In this document: positions 20,380 to 29,885 of the stretch, piece after piece
Position numbering within the stretch: position 1 is the first letter of the stretch
Layout of the letters: each line of letters begins with the position of its first letter
NCBI GenBank assembly: GCA_022826905.1
Contig: JAJDUA010000052.1
Span: forward strand, 1-64,000
Direction: 5' to 3'
DNA from: Candidatus Dadabacteria bacterium
GTDB lineage: Bacteria > Desulfobacterota_D > UBA1144 > Nemesobacterales > Nemesobacteraceae
DNA: 64,000 bases
Made by a program: the position numbers and the translations under genes
The notes under the pieces: model-generated
What the model saw: only the letters and a program-made list of their open reading frames with translations
Database searches by the model: none
Told to the model about the DNA's origin: nothing

Positions 20380-21970
20380 CTGAAAAACTGACTTGGGTTA
20401 CAGAAATAATATTCTCTACGGTGGAAATCTCCCGGATAACTTCCTCGCTGACCTCGGCATCGACGTTCGTAAAAACTATGGCTTCCCCGCCGGCGGATCT
20501 TCTTCCAAGGTGCATCCGACCGATGTTTACGCCGTTTTTCCCGAGGACAGAACACATGGAACCTATGAATCCCGGGCGGTCGTAGTTGTGGCTCACGAGC
20601 AGAAATCCCTCGGGAACGACGTCGATCTCGACCCCGTTTACCTTGACTATCCTTCCGTGGTTCCCGCTGAAAACGCTTCCCGAAATCTCGTTGGTCGCCT
20701 CGCGGGTCGTAACGGTCACGGTAATGAGGTTCGTGTACTGACTCATGGCCGCGGATTTTGACTCCACTACCTTTATCTTCCTTTCCTCGGCTATCGACGG
20801 AGCGTTAACGTAGGTCACCGAGATATCCATTATGTGCGAGAGAAAGCCTTTCAGGACGGAAACCGTCAGGTAACTGCAGTCCACTTCGGCCGCCTCGCCC
20901 TCGTAAGTCACCTCTATTGTGCGAACCGCGCCCTTGCAGAGCTGCCCGTGAAGGCTGCCTATCTTCTCGCAGATCGACATATAAGGCTTCATGACTGCAA
21001 GCTGCTCTGTTGTAAGCGACGGCATGTTAACCGCGTTTCTGACAACCCCTTTCTGCGCGAAATCTATAAGCTGCTCCGCCATTGTGGTCCCGACCTTTAT
21101 CTGAGCTTCCTCTGTTGAAGCACCGAGATGCGGGGTAAGCACTATGTTCTCATCGATCGAGAGAACGGGATTTTCGGGATCTATGGGTTCCGAGGTGTAA
21201 ACGTCAAACGCCGCCCCTCCAACCTTGCCTTCGCGGAGAGCCTCAGACATATCCGCCTCGTTCACTATCCCCCCTCTGGCGCAGTTAATCACTATCACCC
21301 CTTCCTTCATCTTCGCAAAAGACTCAGAGTCTATAAGATCCCTAGTTTCATCCGTAAGGGGCGTGTGCACCGTTATAACGTCCGAGCGACGGAAGAGCTC
21401 ATCCAGGGAGACAAGTTCGATGCTGAGTTTCTTCGCGGCTTCCTTACTGAGATAAGGATCGTACGCGATCGCCTTCATCTTGAGGCCCATAGCCCGCTCG
21501 GCCACCAGCTTTCCTATGTTTCCGAGGCCCACAAGTCCTATTGTTTTCCCGTAGACCTCAACCCCCTTGTACTTGTTTCTCTCCCACTTGCCCGATTTTA
21601 TCGAGGAGTGGGCCTGGGGAATCCTTCTGGCGAGGGAAAGCAGCAGCGTGATGGTGTGCTCCGCAGTGGTTATCGAGTTTGACTCGGGGGTGTTCATAAC
21701 GGCTACCCCGTTTCTGGTCGCGGCGTCAAGGTCTATGTTGTCTATCCCTATTCCGGCGCGTCCTATGATCCGAAGCCTGCCGCCCGAAGCCTCTATGACT
21801 TCCCTGGTAACCTTCGTGGCGCTTCTTACCACGAGACCTTCATAGTCTTTTATTATATCAATAAGCTCGTCGGGAGAGATGCCTTTTCTCTCGTCAACCT
21901 CGACCCCTTCGGCGGCTTTAAGAAGCGCAAGGCCCTGCTTAGCAAGTCCGTCAGTTATTAGTATTTTCAA
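20372..21970 (-). CDS. serA: D-3-phosphoglycerate dehydrogenase
   Basis: First enzyme of phosphorylated serine synthesis, oxidising 3-phosphoglycerate with NAD. At 532 residues it is the long type: substrate/NAD domains with GKTIGLVGLGNIGKLVAERA and catalytic HLGAST, then an allosteric-substrate-binding segment and a C-terminal ACT domain ending DAEVSEEVIREISTVENI. I start at a TTG six bases after CGGAGG, giving LKILITDGLAKQGL; an ATG 33 bases upstream would place the ribosome site inside the gene. Serine supplies glycine for the nearby gcv system, although the genes are not linked. Confidence 0.95.
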
Positions 21971-22130
21971 GAGATTCCTCCGGGATGGCGGGATAAAAAT
22001 CACTAAGATAATAGTTAAACCAAAGACAATGTCAATCAGCCCAGCCGTGTTCTCGGAGCGGGCGGGCAGAACACGCAGGGGAGCGCAGAATTGTTAAAAA
22101 CCGCAGTTTGGGTTAACTTAACCTGCTGCA

Positions 22131-22892
22131 ATGAAAGAAGAAAGAGGCATGAATTTTATTGAGCACGCAGAAGAACTCAGAAAAAGAATCATATATTCCC
22201 TGATTCCGATACTTGTCTTCTTCATTCCCTGCTACATTTTCTCAAAAAAGCTATTTGACCTGCTCATGGGACCCATAATAAGGAGCCTGCCCGAGGGAAG
22301 CTCCCTCATATTCACGCGCCCGGCCGAAGGGTTTCTCACCTATCTCAAGGTATCGCTGTTTTTCTCTTTTTTCCTTTCCGTTCCATTCATTCTGTACAAC
22401 GCCTGGCATTTCGTTTCCCCGGCACTCTACAAGAAGGAAAGAAGGGTTGTTATTCCGCTTGTCACTTTCGGAACGATGTTTTTCATCGTCGGCGCTCTTT
22501 TCTGCTACTTCATCGCCGCTCCCCAAGGACTGCGGTTTCTGCTCGGCGAATACACGACCGAGTACGTAAAGGCGTTTCCCAGCATAAAGGAGGCCCTGTC
22601 GTTCCTCACGGCGCTTATGATAGGTTTCGGGCTCGTGTTCGAGTTTCCGCTTATAGTCTTCATCCTCTCAAGGCTCGGGCTCGTAACGTCGGGATTTCTC
22701 GCGAGGAACAGAAAATACGCGCTTTTGATAAACGCCATTCTCGCCGCCTTCATAACACCGACTACAGACGCCGTATCGATGATGTTCATGCTCATTCCTC
22801 TTTTCATCTTCTACGAGCTTGGAATAATTATCGCAAAGATATTCGGAAAGAAAAAACCCGAAACAGAACCGTCCGGAGAGGAGTTCAGTTAA
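22131..22892 (+). CDS. tatC: Sec-independent protein translocase TatC
   Basis: TatC is the membrane receptor for twin-arginine signal peptides. The 253 residues contain about six transmembrane helices, starting with the conserved MNFIEHAEELRKRIIYS and including FVSPALYKKERR, then a charged tail. The ATG six codons downstream (MNFIEH) fits the family start better and has a purine-rich AAGAGG just ahead, though very close. No tatA/B is adjacent. Divergent from serA with 160 bases between. Confidence 0.93.
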   Translation: MKEERGMNFIEHAEELRKRIIYSLIPILVFFIPCYIFSKKLFDLLMGPIIRSLPEGSSLIFTRPAEGFLTYLKVSLFFSFFLSVPFILYNAWHFVSPALYKKERRVVIPLVTFGTMFFIVGALFCYFIAAPQGLRFLLGEYTTEYVKAFPSIKEALSFLTALMIGFGLVFEFPLIVFILSRLGLVTSGFLARNRKYALLINAILAAFITPTTDAVSMMFMLIPLFIFYELGIIIAKIFGKKKPETEPSGEEFS

Positions 22893-22952
22893 ACAGAAAG
22901 ACCTGACCCTTAACCGGAAATCCCCACCGCAACGCGGAAAAGGAGAAAAAAA

Positions 22953-24659
22953 ATGGCAAGGAAAAAACCTAAAGACCTCATGCATCCCGTCACCTACAAG
23001 CGCGAGAACGGGAAATTCGACGTCAACTGGTACCTCAAGGAAGACAGGGCCGCCTGGGTGCTTCCCAAGGTGCTTCGCGAACAGGCAAAGAAGCTCGGCA
23101 AAAAGCCATTTCTTCAGTTCGGCTACAAAAAGCCCCTAAGCTTCTACCAGACAAACCGTCTCGCTAACCGCGTGGCAAACGCCCTTTGCGGTCTCGAGGT
23201 AGAGAAGGCGCAAAAAATTGCCGTCTATATGCCGAACTCAGATGACTACGTAATAACCTGGTTCGGAATCCTCAAGATGGGAGCCGTAATGGTACCCATA
23301 AACACGGCCTACAAGATGGATTTTCTTGAATACATAATCGACAGCTCGGACGCCGAGGTGCTTTTCATAGCCGAAGAGTATCTTGACCGGATGCCACCCA
23401 TAGCGAAAAAACTCTCAAAGCTCCGCCATGTCATAGTCTGGACAAGGAGCGGGGACAGGAAATTCAAAAGACACGGATACAGGTTCCGCAAGATGATCTC
23501 CTACTCAGAATTCATAAACTCGGGCTCTGGCAAAGAGCCGGGCGTCGAGGTCACTTTCATGGACTACGCGAGGCTCATGTACACCTCGGGCACCACGGGC
23601 CGTTCAAAGGGAGTCATGAGACCATCCGCGGCGGACTACAGCAGCGCGAGGAACTACGCCGAGATAATGGACGTCGGCCCTGAGGATGTGTGCTTCACGT
23701 GCCTTCCACTTTTTCATTCAAACGCCATGGTGATGACGGTCTATCCGGCGCTCATAAAGGGGGCAAAGGCAGTGGTCGAGGAGAAATACAGCTCAAGCCG
23801 CTTCTGGAAATGGATGGTCGACCACGGGGTGACGAAGTTCAACACCGTGGGAACCATGTCGTATTTTCTCTGGAACACCCCTCCCGTGCCGGAGGAGGAA
23901 CAGCACAAGATAAAGCTCGTTCTCGGCTCGCCCGCCCCCCACGACATGATAGAGGAGTTCATGGAGCGCTTCGGGATAAAGTTCATGGAGGGCTACGGCC
24001 TGACGGAAATAGGCCAGTGCACCTGGATGAGGCCCGGAGAGCCTTTCAGGGTGGGATCCTGCGGAAAGGAAGCCCCAAACTACGAGATAAAGGTCGCCGA
24101 CCCGGAGACAGACGAAGAGGTGCCGAGGGGGAGCATAGGGGAGATCATAGTGCGCCCGAGGATTCCTAACGTGATGCTTCACTACTATCACAAGATGCCC
24201 GAGAAGACCGTCGAGGACTTCAGGAATTTCTGGTTCCACACGGGCGACGCGGGAAGAATGGACAAAGACGGCTACATATATTTTGTCGACAGGGTCAAGG
24301 ACTACATAAGAAGAAGGGGCGAGAACATAAGCTCCTTTGAGGTAGAGAAAATCGTCAACTCCCACCCTAACGTCGAGGAATCGGCCGCGATAGGCATAAA
24401 GTCAGAAGCCGGGAAATACGCAGAAGACGAGCTCATGATACTCGTGATCCCGAAGAAAGGAAAAGAGATAGATCCCCCGGAACTGATGGATTACCTGCAG
24501 CCCAGAATGCCCTATTTCATGATTCCGAGATTCATAAGGTTCGTAGATTCATTCCCGAAGACGGGCACGCAGAGAACTCAGAAAAACAAGCTTCGCGAGC
24601 AGGGAGTCACTGAAGACACCTGGGACATGGTGGAGGCCGGCTACAAGCTTAAGAGATAG
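22953..24659 (+). CDS. acyl-CoA synthetase (AMP-forming), CaiC-like
   Basis: ATP-dependent carboxylate-CoA ligase of the ANL superfamily, 568 residues. Motifs: P-loop MYTSGTTGRSKGVM, GYGLTEIGQCTW, FWFHTGDAGRMDKDGYIYFV and the C-domain hinge VDRVKDYIRRRGENIS. The overall arrangement is like crotonobetaine/carnitine-CoA or medium-chain acyl ligases; substrate is not predictable. Its AUG follows GGAGAA by a normal distance. It is the last clearly housekeeping gene before the accessory island. Confidence 0.88.
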   Translation: MARKKPKDLMHPVTYKRENGKFDVNWYLKEDRAAWVLPKVLREQAKKLGKKPFLQFGYKKPLSFYQTNRLANRVANALCGLEVEKAQKIAVYMPNSDDYVITWFGILKMGAVMVPINTAYKMDFLEYIIDSSDAEVLFIAEEYLDRMPPIAKKLSKLRHVIVWTRSGDRKFKRHGYRFRKMISYSEFINSGSGKEPGVEVTFMDYARLMYTSGTTGRSKGVMRPSAADYSSARNYAEIMDVGPEDVCFTCLPLFHSNAMVMTVYPALIKGAKAVVEEKYSSSRFWKWMVDHGVTKFNTVGTMSYFLWNTPPVPEEEQHKIKLVLGSPAPHDMIEEFMERFGIKFMEGYGLTEIGQCTWMRPGEPFRVGSCGKEAPNYEIKVADPETDEEVPRGSIGEIIVRPRIPNVMLHYYHKMPEKTVEDFRNFWFHTGDAGRMDKDGYIYFVDRVKDYIRRRGENISSFEVEKIVNSHPNVEESAAIGIKSEAGKYAEDELMILVIPKKGKEIDPPELMDYLQPRMPYFMIPRFIRFVDSFPKTGTQRTQKNKLREQGVTEDTWDMVEAGYKLKR

Positions 24660-24666
24660 AAACCAT

Positions 24667-24969
24667 ATGATTGCCGGAATCGACATACCCGAAGACAAGA
24701 TCGCGGAGTTCTGCAAACGAAACGGCATACAGTGCTTGTCTCTGTTCGGTTCTGTGCTGCGCGACGACTTCACACCCAAAAGCGACATAGACGTATTGGT
24801 CGAATTCAAACCGGGAAGAACCCCAGGACTGGCGTTTTTCGGTCGAATACCCAACGACCTTTCAGAAATTCTGGGACGGCAGATAGATCTCAACACGCCG
24901 CAGTGTCTGAGTCCGTACTTTCGCCAGAAAGTTCTGGAAGAGGCGAAGATAATCTATGTCGCACCGTGA
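24667..24969 (+). CDS. MNT-type nucleotidyltransferase (MntA-like antitoxin)
   Basis: A 100-residue minimal nucleotidyltransferase with the catalytic signature GSVLRDDFTPKSDIDVLVEF (residues 28-46), i.e. GS-x-R-x-(5)-SD-x-D. Members usually pair with a HEPN RNase toxin (HepT/DUF86) and neutralise it by adding AMP. Here a tiny frame beginning MSHRDP overlaps the end, as HepT partners often do, but stops after 35 codons. The gene starts eight bases after the ligase gene. Confidence 0.82.
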   Translation: MIAGIDIPEDKIAEFCKRNGIQCLSLFGSVLRDDFTPKSDIDVLVEFKPGRTPGLAFFGRIPNDLSEILGRQIDLNTPQCLSPYFRQKVLEEAKIIYVAP

Positions 24970-25063
24970 CCCAAAAACACAGCCCACAAGCCGCCTGTCT
25001 CGCACAGACCCAGAATTTTGCTCCCAAGACAGTCTGGAACTCTCCCGACATTGCAGTCGATAA
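24956..25063 (+). pseudogene. possible remnant of HEPN (HepT/DUF86) partner
   Basis: A 35-codon frame overlaps the 3' end of the nucleotidyltransferase gene by 14 bases and begins MSHRDPK, resembling the M-x-RD start of DUF86 HEPN toxins. The rest does not align with a HEPN fold, and no R-x4-6-H motif is present. The remaining 70 bases to the next gene hold no continuation. It may be chance. Confidence 0.25.
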
Positions 25064-25103
25064 ACCCTTAGACTGCCGATTACAGTAAGGACATCATCTG
25101 CTT

Positions 25104-25130
25104 GCATGTTTTGTAAAAATAATTATCTTA
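25104..25130 (+). repeat. 27-base direct repeat, copy 1
   Basis: GCATGTTTTG(T)AAAAATAATTATCTTA, repeated at 30021-30047 with one mismatch. Here it immediately precedes the ATPase gene and lies inside an inverted repeat TTGCATG (25102-25108) ... CATGCAA (25134-25140) that spans the start codon. Confidence 0.7.
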
Positions 25131-25135
25131 TAAGC

Positions 25136-26707
25136 ATGCAAAAGCAATGGAACTTTTACGGAAGAGAGGAGGAACTGGGAAGCCTGCTTGCTCACATGCG
25201 CAGAGGATCCTGGTTCTTCGGAGCTATCCGGGGGCGTCGCCGGATCGGGAAGACCGCCCTCATCCAGCAGGCAATCAAGATGCTCTCAGAAGACCGAGCA
25301 GACGACATCCCGCCGTTTCTCGTACAGCTACCCGACAGCAATCCGTCGGATTTCACGACGGTATTTCGAAACGCGATAAGGGAAGCGGGGCTTGAAAACC
25401 ATGCAGGCGGAGCGGGATCAATCCAGGACCTTGCGGGTATAGCCTCAGCTGTAGGGACCCTCTGCAGTTCGGGAGTAACCGTGGTTCTCGACGAATTCCA
25501 GATCTGCCATCGCGGACCACTGCGCGGCTTCCCGTCTCTGCTCCAAGCGCAAGTGGACCGCATCCAGAACCAGAACCACGCAGGAGGGCTGATAGTGCTG
25601 GGTTCCGTACAGACCGAAATGGAGGCACTTCTTGAGAACCGCAAGGCACCGCTTTTCGGAAGGACAACATTTAACATGACCCTCGCACCCTGGAACCTCT
25701 CTACAGTATTTAAAGTATGTGAGAGACACGGCGCGATTGACCCGGCACGCTGTCTGACCCTGTGGACACTGTTTGGCGGCGTGCCCAAGTACTGGCGGCA
25801 TTTTGCCGAAATCGAGGGTCTTGACGGCATACCCGAATGGTCACAATGGACAAAGGAGCTTTGCGAGAGACTTTTCCTGCGCTCAGACGCCCCCCTGCGG
25901 GAAGAGGGAGAAAGTCTGCTCAGAGGTGAACTGCACTTAAACACCCTCGCCATTCTCCGTACTCTGGCGGAACGCAGAAAGTGCACTCACGCGCAACTGC
26001 GGGAAGCATTGCCGGAACATACAACACTGGGACCGTATCTGAAGAACCTGACCAAGGATCTGCGCCTTGTGGAAAAGGAGCTGCCGGTCTTTGCCGGTGA
26101 GCATTCAAGGGGCGCCCGGTATGTTGTTTCGGATCTGTTTCTCTCCGCGTGGCTCAGCGTAATTCAGTCGGCATGTCAATCAGCACGGATTCTGCCAGTC
26201 TCAGAAGTGTCAGAACGCCTTATCCCGAAGCTTCGCACACTTGAAGGACACGCTTTTGAGAGAATGATCCGCGACGCGAGCGAGGAAGCATCCCGCACGG
26301 GTGAGGCAGACTTCCCAATTACAGACCGCCTGAGAGGCTTTTGGAACCGACCGCGTAACGGACCGCAAACCATGGAAATTGATTTCATAGCCTGGAACGA
26401 CGATGACCGCCGCGTGCGGTTCGGGTCCTGCAAACGAAACCCCAAGGGGCACGACCCGAAATCGCTTCACGTTTTCAGAAACAATGTGGAGAGCTTCTTA
26501 TCCACCAGAAAAGGAAAACGCTTCAGGGAATGGGAGCACGAATTTGCGCTTTTTTCTCCGAGTTTCTCCAAAGAAAAGCGCCAAGCACTTGAGGCAGCAA
26601 GCTGGGTTTGCAGGGATCTCGGTGACTTCCGGCGTATGCTCGGCGGAAAAAAGACTGTGAGAAAAGGCACGGTCGAGGTTTCGCCCAAGATCTGCGGAGA
26701 AGAATGA
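25136..26707 (+). CDS. DUF234-like ATPase with C-terminal nuclease-like domain
   Basis: A 523-residue STAND/AAA-type ATPase related to the archaeal ATPase (DUF234) family. It opens with FYGREEELGSLL, Walker A GRRRIGKT (residues 33-40) and Walker B VVLDEF (near 116-121), has a winged-helix middle (ILRTLAERRKCTHAQLREAL), and ends with a PD-(D/E)XK-like segment: EIDFIAW with Asp416 and GSCKRN with Lys433. The position usually glutamate in ECK is serine, so nuclease activity is uncertain. I start at the ATG giving MQKQWNFYGRE; an earlier ATG is within the repeat. The stop overlaps the next gene by an ATGA, implying coupled translation. Confidence 0.75.
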   Translation: MQKQWNFYGREEELGSLLAHMRRGSWFFGAIRGRRRIGKTALIQQAIKMLSEDRADDIPPFLVQLPDSNPSDFTTVFRNAIREAGLENHAGGAGSIQDLAGIASAVGTLCSSGVTVVLDEFQICHRGPLRGFPSLLQAQVDRIQNQNHAGGLIVLGSVQTEMEALLENRKAPLFGRTTFNMTLAPWNLSTVFKVCERHGAIDPARCLTLWTLFGGVPKYWRHFAEIEGLDGIPEWSQWTKELCERLFLRSDAPLREEGESLLRGELHLNTLAILRTLAERRKCTHAQLREALPEHTTLGPYLKNLTKDLRLVEKELPVFAGEHSRGARYVVSDLFLSAWLSVIQSACQSARILPVSEVSERLIPKLRTLEGHAFERMIRDASEEASRTGEADFPITDRLRGFWNRPRNGPQTMEIDFIAWNDDDRRVRFGSCKRNPKGHDPKSLHVFRNNVESFLSTRKGKRFREWEHEFALFSPSFSKEKRQALEAASWVCRDLGDFRRMLGGKKTVRKGTVEVSPKICGEE

Positions 26708-27492
26708 TGGCAGTTGATACGCAAAAGACAAGCCAGCTGGTAGTTGAGAACGGGAACTGGGGAGCCGTGAGCCTGAGCGCGATACATGGAGTTATTGAAT
26801 CCGCGTACGCGGTGCTTGCGGAAGCATTCGGAAAAGAACCAGAGGATATTATTCACGTAACCCCGTGGAACCAGGAGTACCCCTTTGTGGTTTATGGCAG
26901 GCGTCCATATCAGATTTATCTATGTGCGCGGGACAGTTACTGGAGCCAGTATGTTTACCAGTTCTCCCATGAACTCTGTCACATACTGACTAACTTTGAC
27001 CGCACAGAACAGCACAGACACAAGTGGTTTGAGGAAAGCTTGTGTGAAATGTCGTCTCTTTTCGTCCTGCGCCAACTGGCCGAGGCCTGGGCTGAAAGTC
27101 CACCCCAGAAGGTATTTGAAGCGGCAGATTTCGCGCCGAGCCACGCAGAGTACGCCGAACACATCGAAGCGAAATACGGCATGCCTTCCAGCAAGGATAT
27201 CTCCCGGTGGTTTGCCGAGAACGTTTTCGCTCTTGAGACATCTTCTGTGGAAAGGGAACTAAACGGGGTGGTAGCAGTTGCCCTGTTGGATTACTTTCGA
27301 GAAGACCTCTCGCTTTGGAGAGAGTGCGGATGGCTTAATCACTGGGAACCGGGAAAGGACGACACTTTTCCCGAATACCTTGATTCTTGGTCCGACTGCC
27401 TGAGCACAAACGGCATTAGCAACCGGGCACCGGATATAGCGAAGAGACTGTTTTTTAACGATATCGAAAAAGAATCTTCTGAGACGCCCTAA
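26704..27492 (+). CDS. HExxH zinc-metallopeptidase-like protein, ATPase partner
   Basis: A 262-residue protein with a gluzincin-like active site: FSHELCHIL (H89, E90, H93) and, 17-22 residues on, FEESLCEMSS with glutamates suitable as the third zinc ligand. No signal peptide, so it should act in the cytoplasm, in contrast to secreted proteases. The family is not known to me; the arrangement recalls ImmA/IrrE-type regulator-cleaving peptidases, but the surrounding sequence differs. It overlaps the ATPase gene by four bases (GGAG ribosome site ahead), so a functional pair is likely. Its end overlaps the AbiEii stop on the opposite strand by four bases. Confidence 0.65.
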   Translation: MMAVDTQKTSQLVVENGNWGAVSLSAIHGVIESAYAVLAEAFGKEPEDIIHVTPWNQEYPFVVYGRRPYQIYLCARDSYWSQYVYQFSHELCHILTNFDRTEQHRHKWFEESLCEMSSLFVLRQLAEAWAESPPQKVFEAADFAPSHAEYAEHIEAKYGMPSSKDISRWFAENVFALETSSVERELNGVVAVALLDYFREDLSLWRECGWLNHWEPGKDDTFPEYLDSWSDCLSTNGISNRAPDIAKRLFFNDIEKESSETP

Positions 27493-28508
27493 ACCTCATT
27501 CGCTCTCGCCTCAATGTCGGCGCACCGTTCCATGAGATTCTCAAACGGTTCCGGGTCATTAAACAGCATGCCCGACTCGATCATGGCTTCGTAATCCTCC
27601 GCCAACAGGTCGTAGGTCTCCCCGTCCGGAACCAGCCGCAATTCTCCCCTCACGGACGCCTCGAAATCAATCCGGTTCCCCTCGGCGTCTTTCTCCGGGA
27701 AAAATATCGACTTGTGGCGGGCAACCGAGAGAGCGAGTTCGCGGTCGGCAAAAGCCTTGTCTCCATACCCAGCGTCATCCAGCCGGACCAGATCGTGCCA
27801 GTGCCTCGAGAGGCGGTTACCGCGACCGCGTCTGCGGTGACAGAACACGTGCAAGGAAGTAGCTTTTTCCCAGAAAGTGCGTTCGGCCACCATGACGGAC
27901 AGACGGGCAGAGGGAAAAACGATTTCCGGCACCAGATCGCTTATATCACATTTAACCTGTCGTTCCACCCAAGGTTCTCCTGTCGAGCGAGCGCCGAATT
28001 CCACCTTCACTTCCGGCTTGACGAAAGTTGAGTGGGCAAACATCGGTTCGTAGGCAATATAAACCTGATCATTTTCAGTGCGAAAGCTCTCAGGTTGAAA
28101 ACCGGAGAGGACAAGACCCTCCTCTATCACCGCTCGGGCCTCTTCCCGCGTCCACTCCTCAAGGCGCTTGCGGATCGTCTTTGTCCATTTCTTCTCCTGA
28201 CTCCGGTTTGGTGGAAGTGCGTCCTCCGACTTGCCCACAACATCCGGCGCGAAGGCGCGAATATCGTAGGTTATGTCAAGATCCTCGGAAAACCTCCGAA
28301 TCGCATTATATGCTTTTGAGAGAGATGTCCCCCCTTTGAAGGTCAAGTCCTTTCCAAATGGAGCGTCAAAAAGAATTTTAAGTATCTGAACTACCCAGAT
28401 ATCTTTTTCAAGCAGATAGGGATCGCCATCCGACCGGTCCGCGGCCTGCTCCAGAACATTGTACTTGTCGTCAACTGAAAGTGACTGGAATGAGATTTTA
28501 CTGGACAT
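27489..28508 (-). CDS. abiEii: AbiEii/AbiGii-family nucleotidyltransferase toxin
   Basis: Toxin component of a type IV toxin-antitoxin / abortive-infection module. Family motifs: YLLEKD (31-36), the nucleotide-binding FKGGTSLSKAY (58-67) and metal-binding RRFSEDLDI (71-79), which identify the DNA-polymerase-beta-like nucleotidyltransferase fold. The 339-residue length from the ATG is typical. It overlaps the abiEi gene by 11 bases and is transcribed after it, the normal antitoxin-first order. AbiE of streptococci is known to cause reversible growth arrest. Confidence 0.87.
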   Translation of the reverse strand: MSSKISFQSLSVDDKYNVLEQAADRSDGDPYLLEKDIWVVQILKILFDAPFGKDLTFKGGTSLSKAYNAIRRFSEDLDITYDIRAFAPDVVGKSEDALPPNRSQEKKWTKTIRKRLEEWTREEARAVIEEGLVLSGFQPESFRTENDQVYIAYEPMFAHSTFVKPEVKVEFGARSTGEPWVERQVKCDISDLVPEIVFPSARLSVMVAERTFWEKATSLHVFCHRRRGRGNRLSRHWHDLVRLDDAGYGDKAFADRELALSVARHKSIFFPEKDAEGNRIDFEASVRGELRLVPDGETYDLLAEDYEAMIESGMLFNDPEPFENLMERCADIEARANEV

Positions 28509-29097
28509 GGTTCTCAAAGGCGCTTAGCGGTTCAGTAATCCATTCCGGAAGAATTGAACGGGCAGACAAAAGTTCAGCCATATCGGCTTCCGAAAACCGA
28601 GGCAACACTTTTCCCAATGCCTCTTCAGTTTCCTGCACGCTAAGAAAAGTAAGCGCTCGTACGAGAGTGCCGGTAGGCCTGTACGGCGCTATCAACTGCC
28701 AACGCAGAGAATGACGTAAATCAACATTCCGCAAACCAAACCGGAGACGTCGATCAGGCCCGGAGGTCAAATAAATTCGGCGCATCGGAACTTGGTCCGT
28801 AAGACCGAGCACATTTGCCGCCGAACCACCGGATGGAACTATAATCTCTCCCCACAATTCCGAAAGTGCCGCAATTGCTTTATCGATACCGGGACCGCGT
28901 CTGCCGAAACGGGTCTCAATGGTTCGCATGTATACGCCCTGAAATATCCGCCTGAGCCTGTCCTGACGGGCAAGGCGGGAAAACGCCTGATGCACCGCCG
29001 GGCGGTTGCCGAGATGCAGAAAATCCTTTGGGCACAAAGGGGAACCTTCAGGCAAAGTTTCTGCGTATTCCATGATTTGTTCAGATATGCTACTCAT
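28498..29097 (-). CDS. abiEi: AbiEi-like antitoxin/transcriptional repressor (copy 1)
   Basis: A 199-residue protein with an N-terminal winged-helix (MSSISEQIMEYAETLPEG, FLHLGNRPAVHQAFSRLARQ) and the DUF6088/AbiEi-type C-terminal domain (VYLTSGPDRRL-like IYLTSGPDRRLRFG). AbiEi antitoxins neutralise AbiEii and repress their own promoter. It precedes abiEii with an 11-base overlap. A near-identical architecture is repeated 160 bases upstream as a second copy without a toxin. Confidence 0.85.
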   Translation of the reverse strand: MSSISEQIMEYAETLPEGSPLCPKDFLHLGNRPAVHQAFSRLARQDRLRRIFQGVYMRTIETRFGRRGPGIDKAIAALSELWGEIIVPSGGSAANVLGLTDQVPMRRIYLTSGPDRRLRFGLRNVDLRHSLRWQLIAPYRPTGTLVRALTFLSVQETEEALGKVLPRFSEADMAELLSARSILPEWITEPLSAFENHVQ

Positions 29098-29123
29098 AGT
29101 TACCCGACCTCTCTAGCATCAGA

Positions 29124-29152
29124 AATATAATATAAAGACTGACAGATTGCAA
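29124..29152 (-). promoter_or_regulatory. abiEi copy 1 promoter
   Basis: Minus-strand TTGCAA (29147-29152), 17-base spacer, TATATT (29124-29129), about 27 bases before the ATG. The block from 29119 to 29155 is conserved in the promoter of copy 2 (13 identical bases at one end and 15 of 16 at the other), suggesting a shared repressor site. Confidence 0.6.
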
Positions 29153-29260
29153 GCAACCAACAGTTCATTACCTTGGAATTGCGGAAATTTTACGAAATTT
29201 CGGTCAGTTAATCAAACACTCAAAACAGATTCTTAATTTGAGATTCTCGGCAACAGGAAT

Positions 29261-29857
29261 TCAGCCGCGTTTCATAAAGGCGCTCAGCGGTTCGGCTATC
29301 CACAGGGGCACCCTCGACCGCATCGAGAGAAGATCGGCGCGGTCCGCCTCGGAGAGACCGGGCACTATCAGATTCAGGGTGTTTTCAGCCTCTTCGGGAC
29401 CTACGAAAGCCAGGGCGCGGATTATGGTGCCGGCAAGCCTGCCGGGCGCGACCAGCTGCCAGGGCGGAACATGGCGCAAATCCACTTCCAAGTCGCCGAA
29501 CGACAACCGCCGGTCAGGCCCCGAGGTAAGATAAGTCGGTCGCGGAGGCACTTGGTCCGTAAGCCCGAGAGACCTGGCGGCGTCAACGTCCGAGGAAACC
29601 ATGGGCTGACTCCAAAGCCTGGAAAGCACGTCAAGCACCTTCCTCACATCCGGGGCGCGTCTGCCGGAGGGAGTCTCAAGAGTGCGCACGTATATTCCCT
29701 GGAATATCCTCATCATCCTCTCCTGCCGGGTAAGGCGCCCCAAGGCCTGATCGACTGCCGCCCGGTTTCCCAGATGCAGAAAATTTTTGGGGCCAAACGG
29801 CTGGCCTTCGGGGAAAGTCCCCGCGTATTTCATAATCCTGTCAGACAAGCTGGACAT
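29261..29857 (-). CDS. AbiEi-like antitoxin (copy 2, orphan)
   Basis: A 198-residue paralogue of the neighbouring antitoxin: same opening (MSSLSDRIMKYAGTFPEG), FLHLGNRAAVDQALGRLTRQ, LGLTDQVP, YLTSGPDRRLSFG, and the same WIAEPLSAF end. Around half the residues are identical by eye. No AbiEii follows: the next frame downstream is copy 1. It is intact and has its own promoter of the same design, so it could repress the real module, neutralise incoming AbiEii toxins, or be left over from loss of a tandem toxin gene. Confidence 0.82.
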   Translation of the reverse strand: MSSLSDRIMKYAGTFPEGQPFGPKNFLHLGNRAAVDQALGRLTRQERMMRIFQGIYVRTLETPSGRRAPDVRKVLDVLSRLWSQPMVSSDVDAARSLGLTDQVPPRPTYLTSGPDRRLSFGDLEVDLRHVPPWQLVAPGRLAGTIIRALAFVGPEEAENTLNLIVPGLSEADRADLLSMRSRVPLWIAEPLSAFMKRG

Positions 29858-29885
29858 GATGGCTTGATCTCTTTATTTTGTCAGA

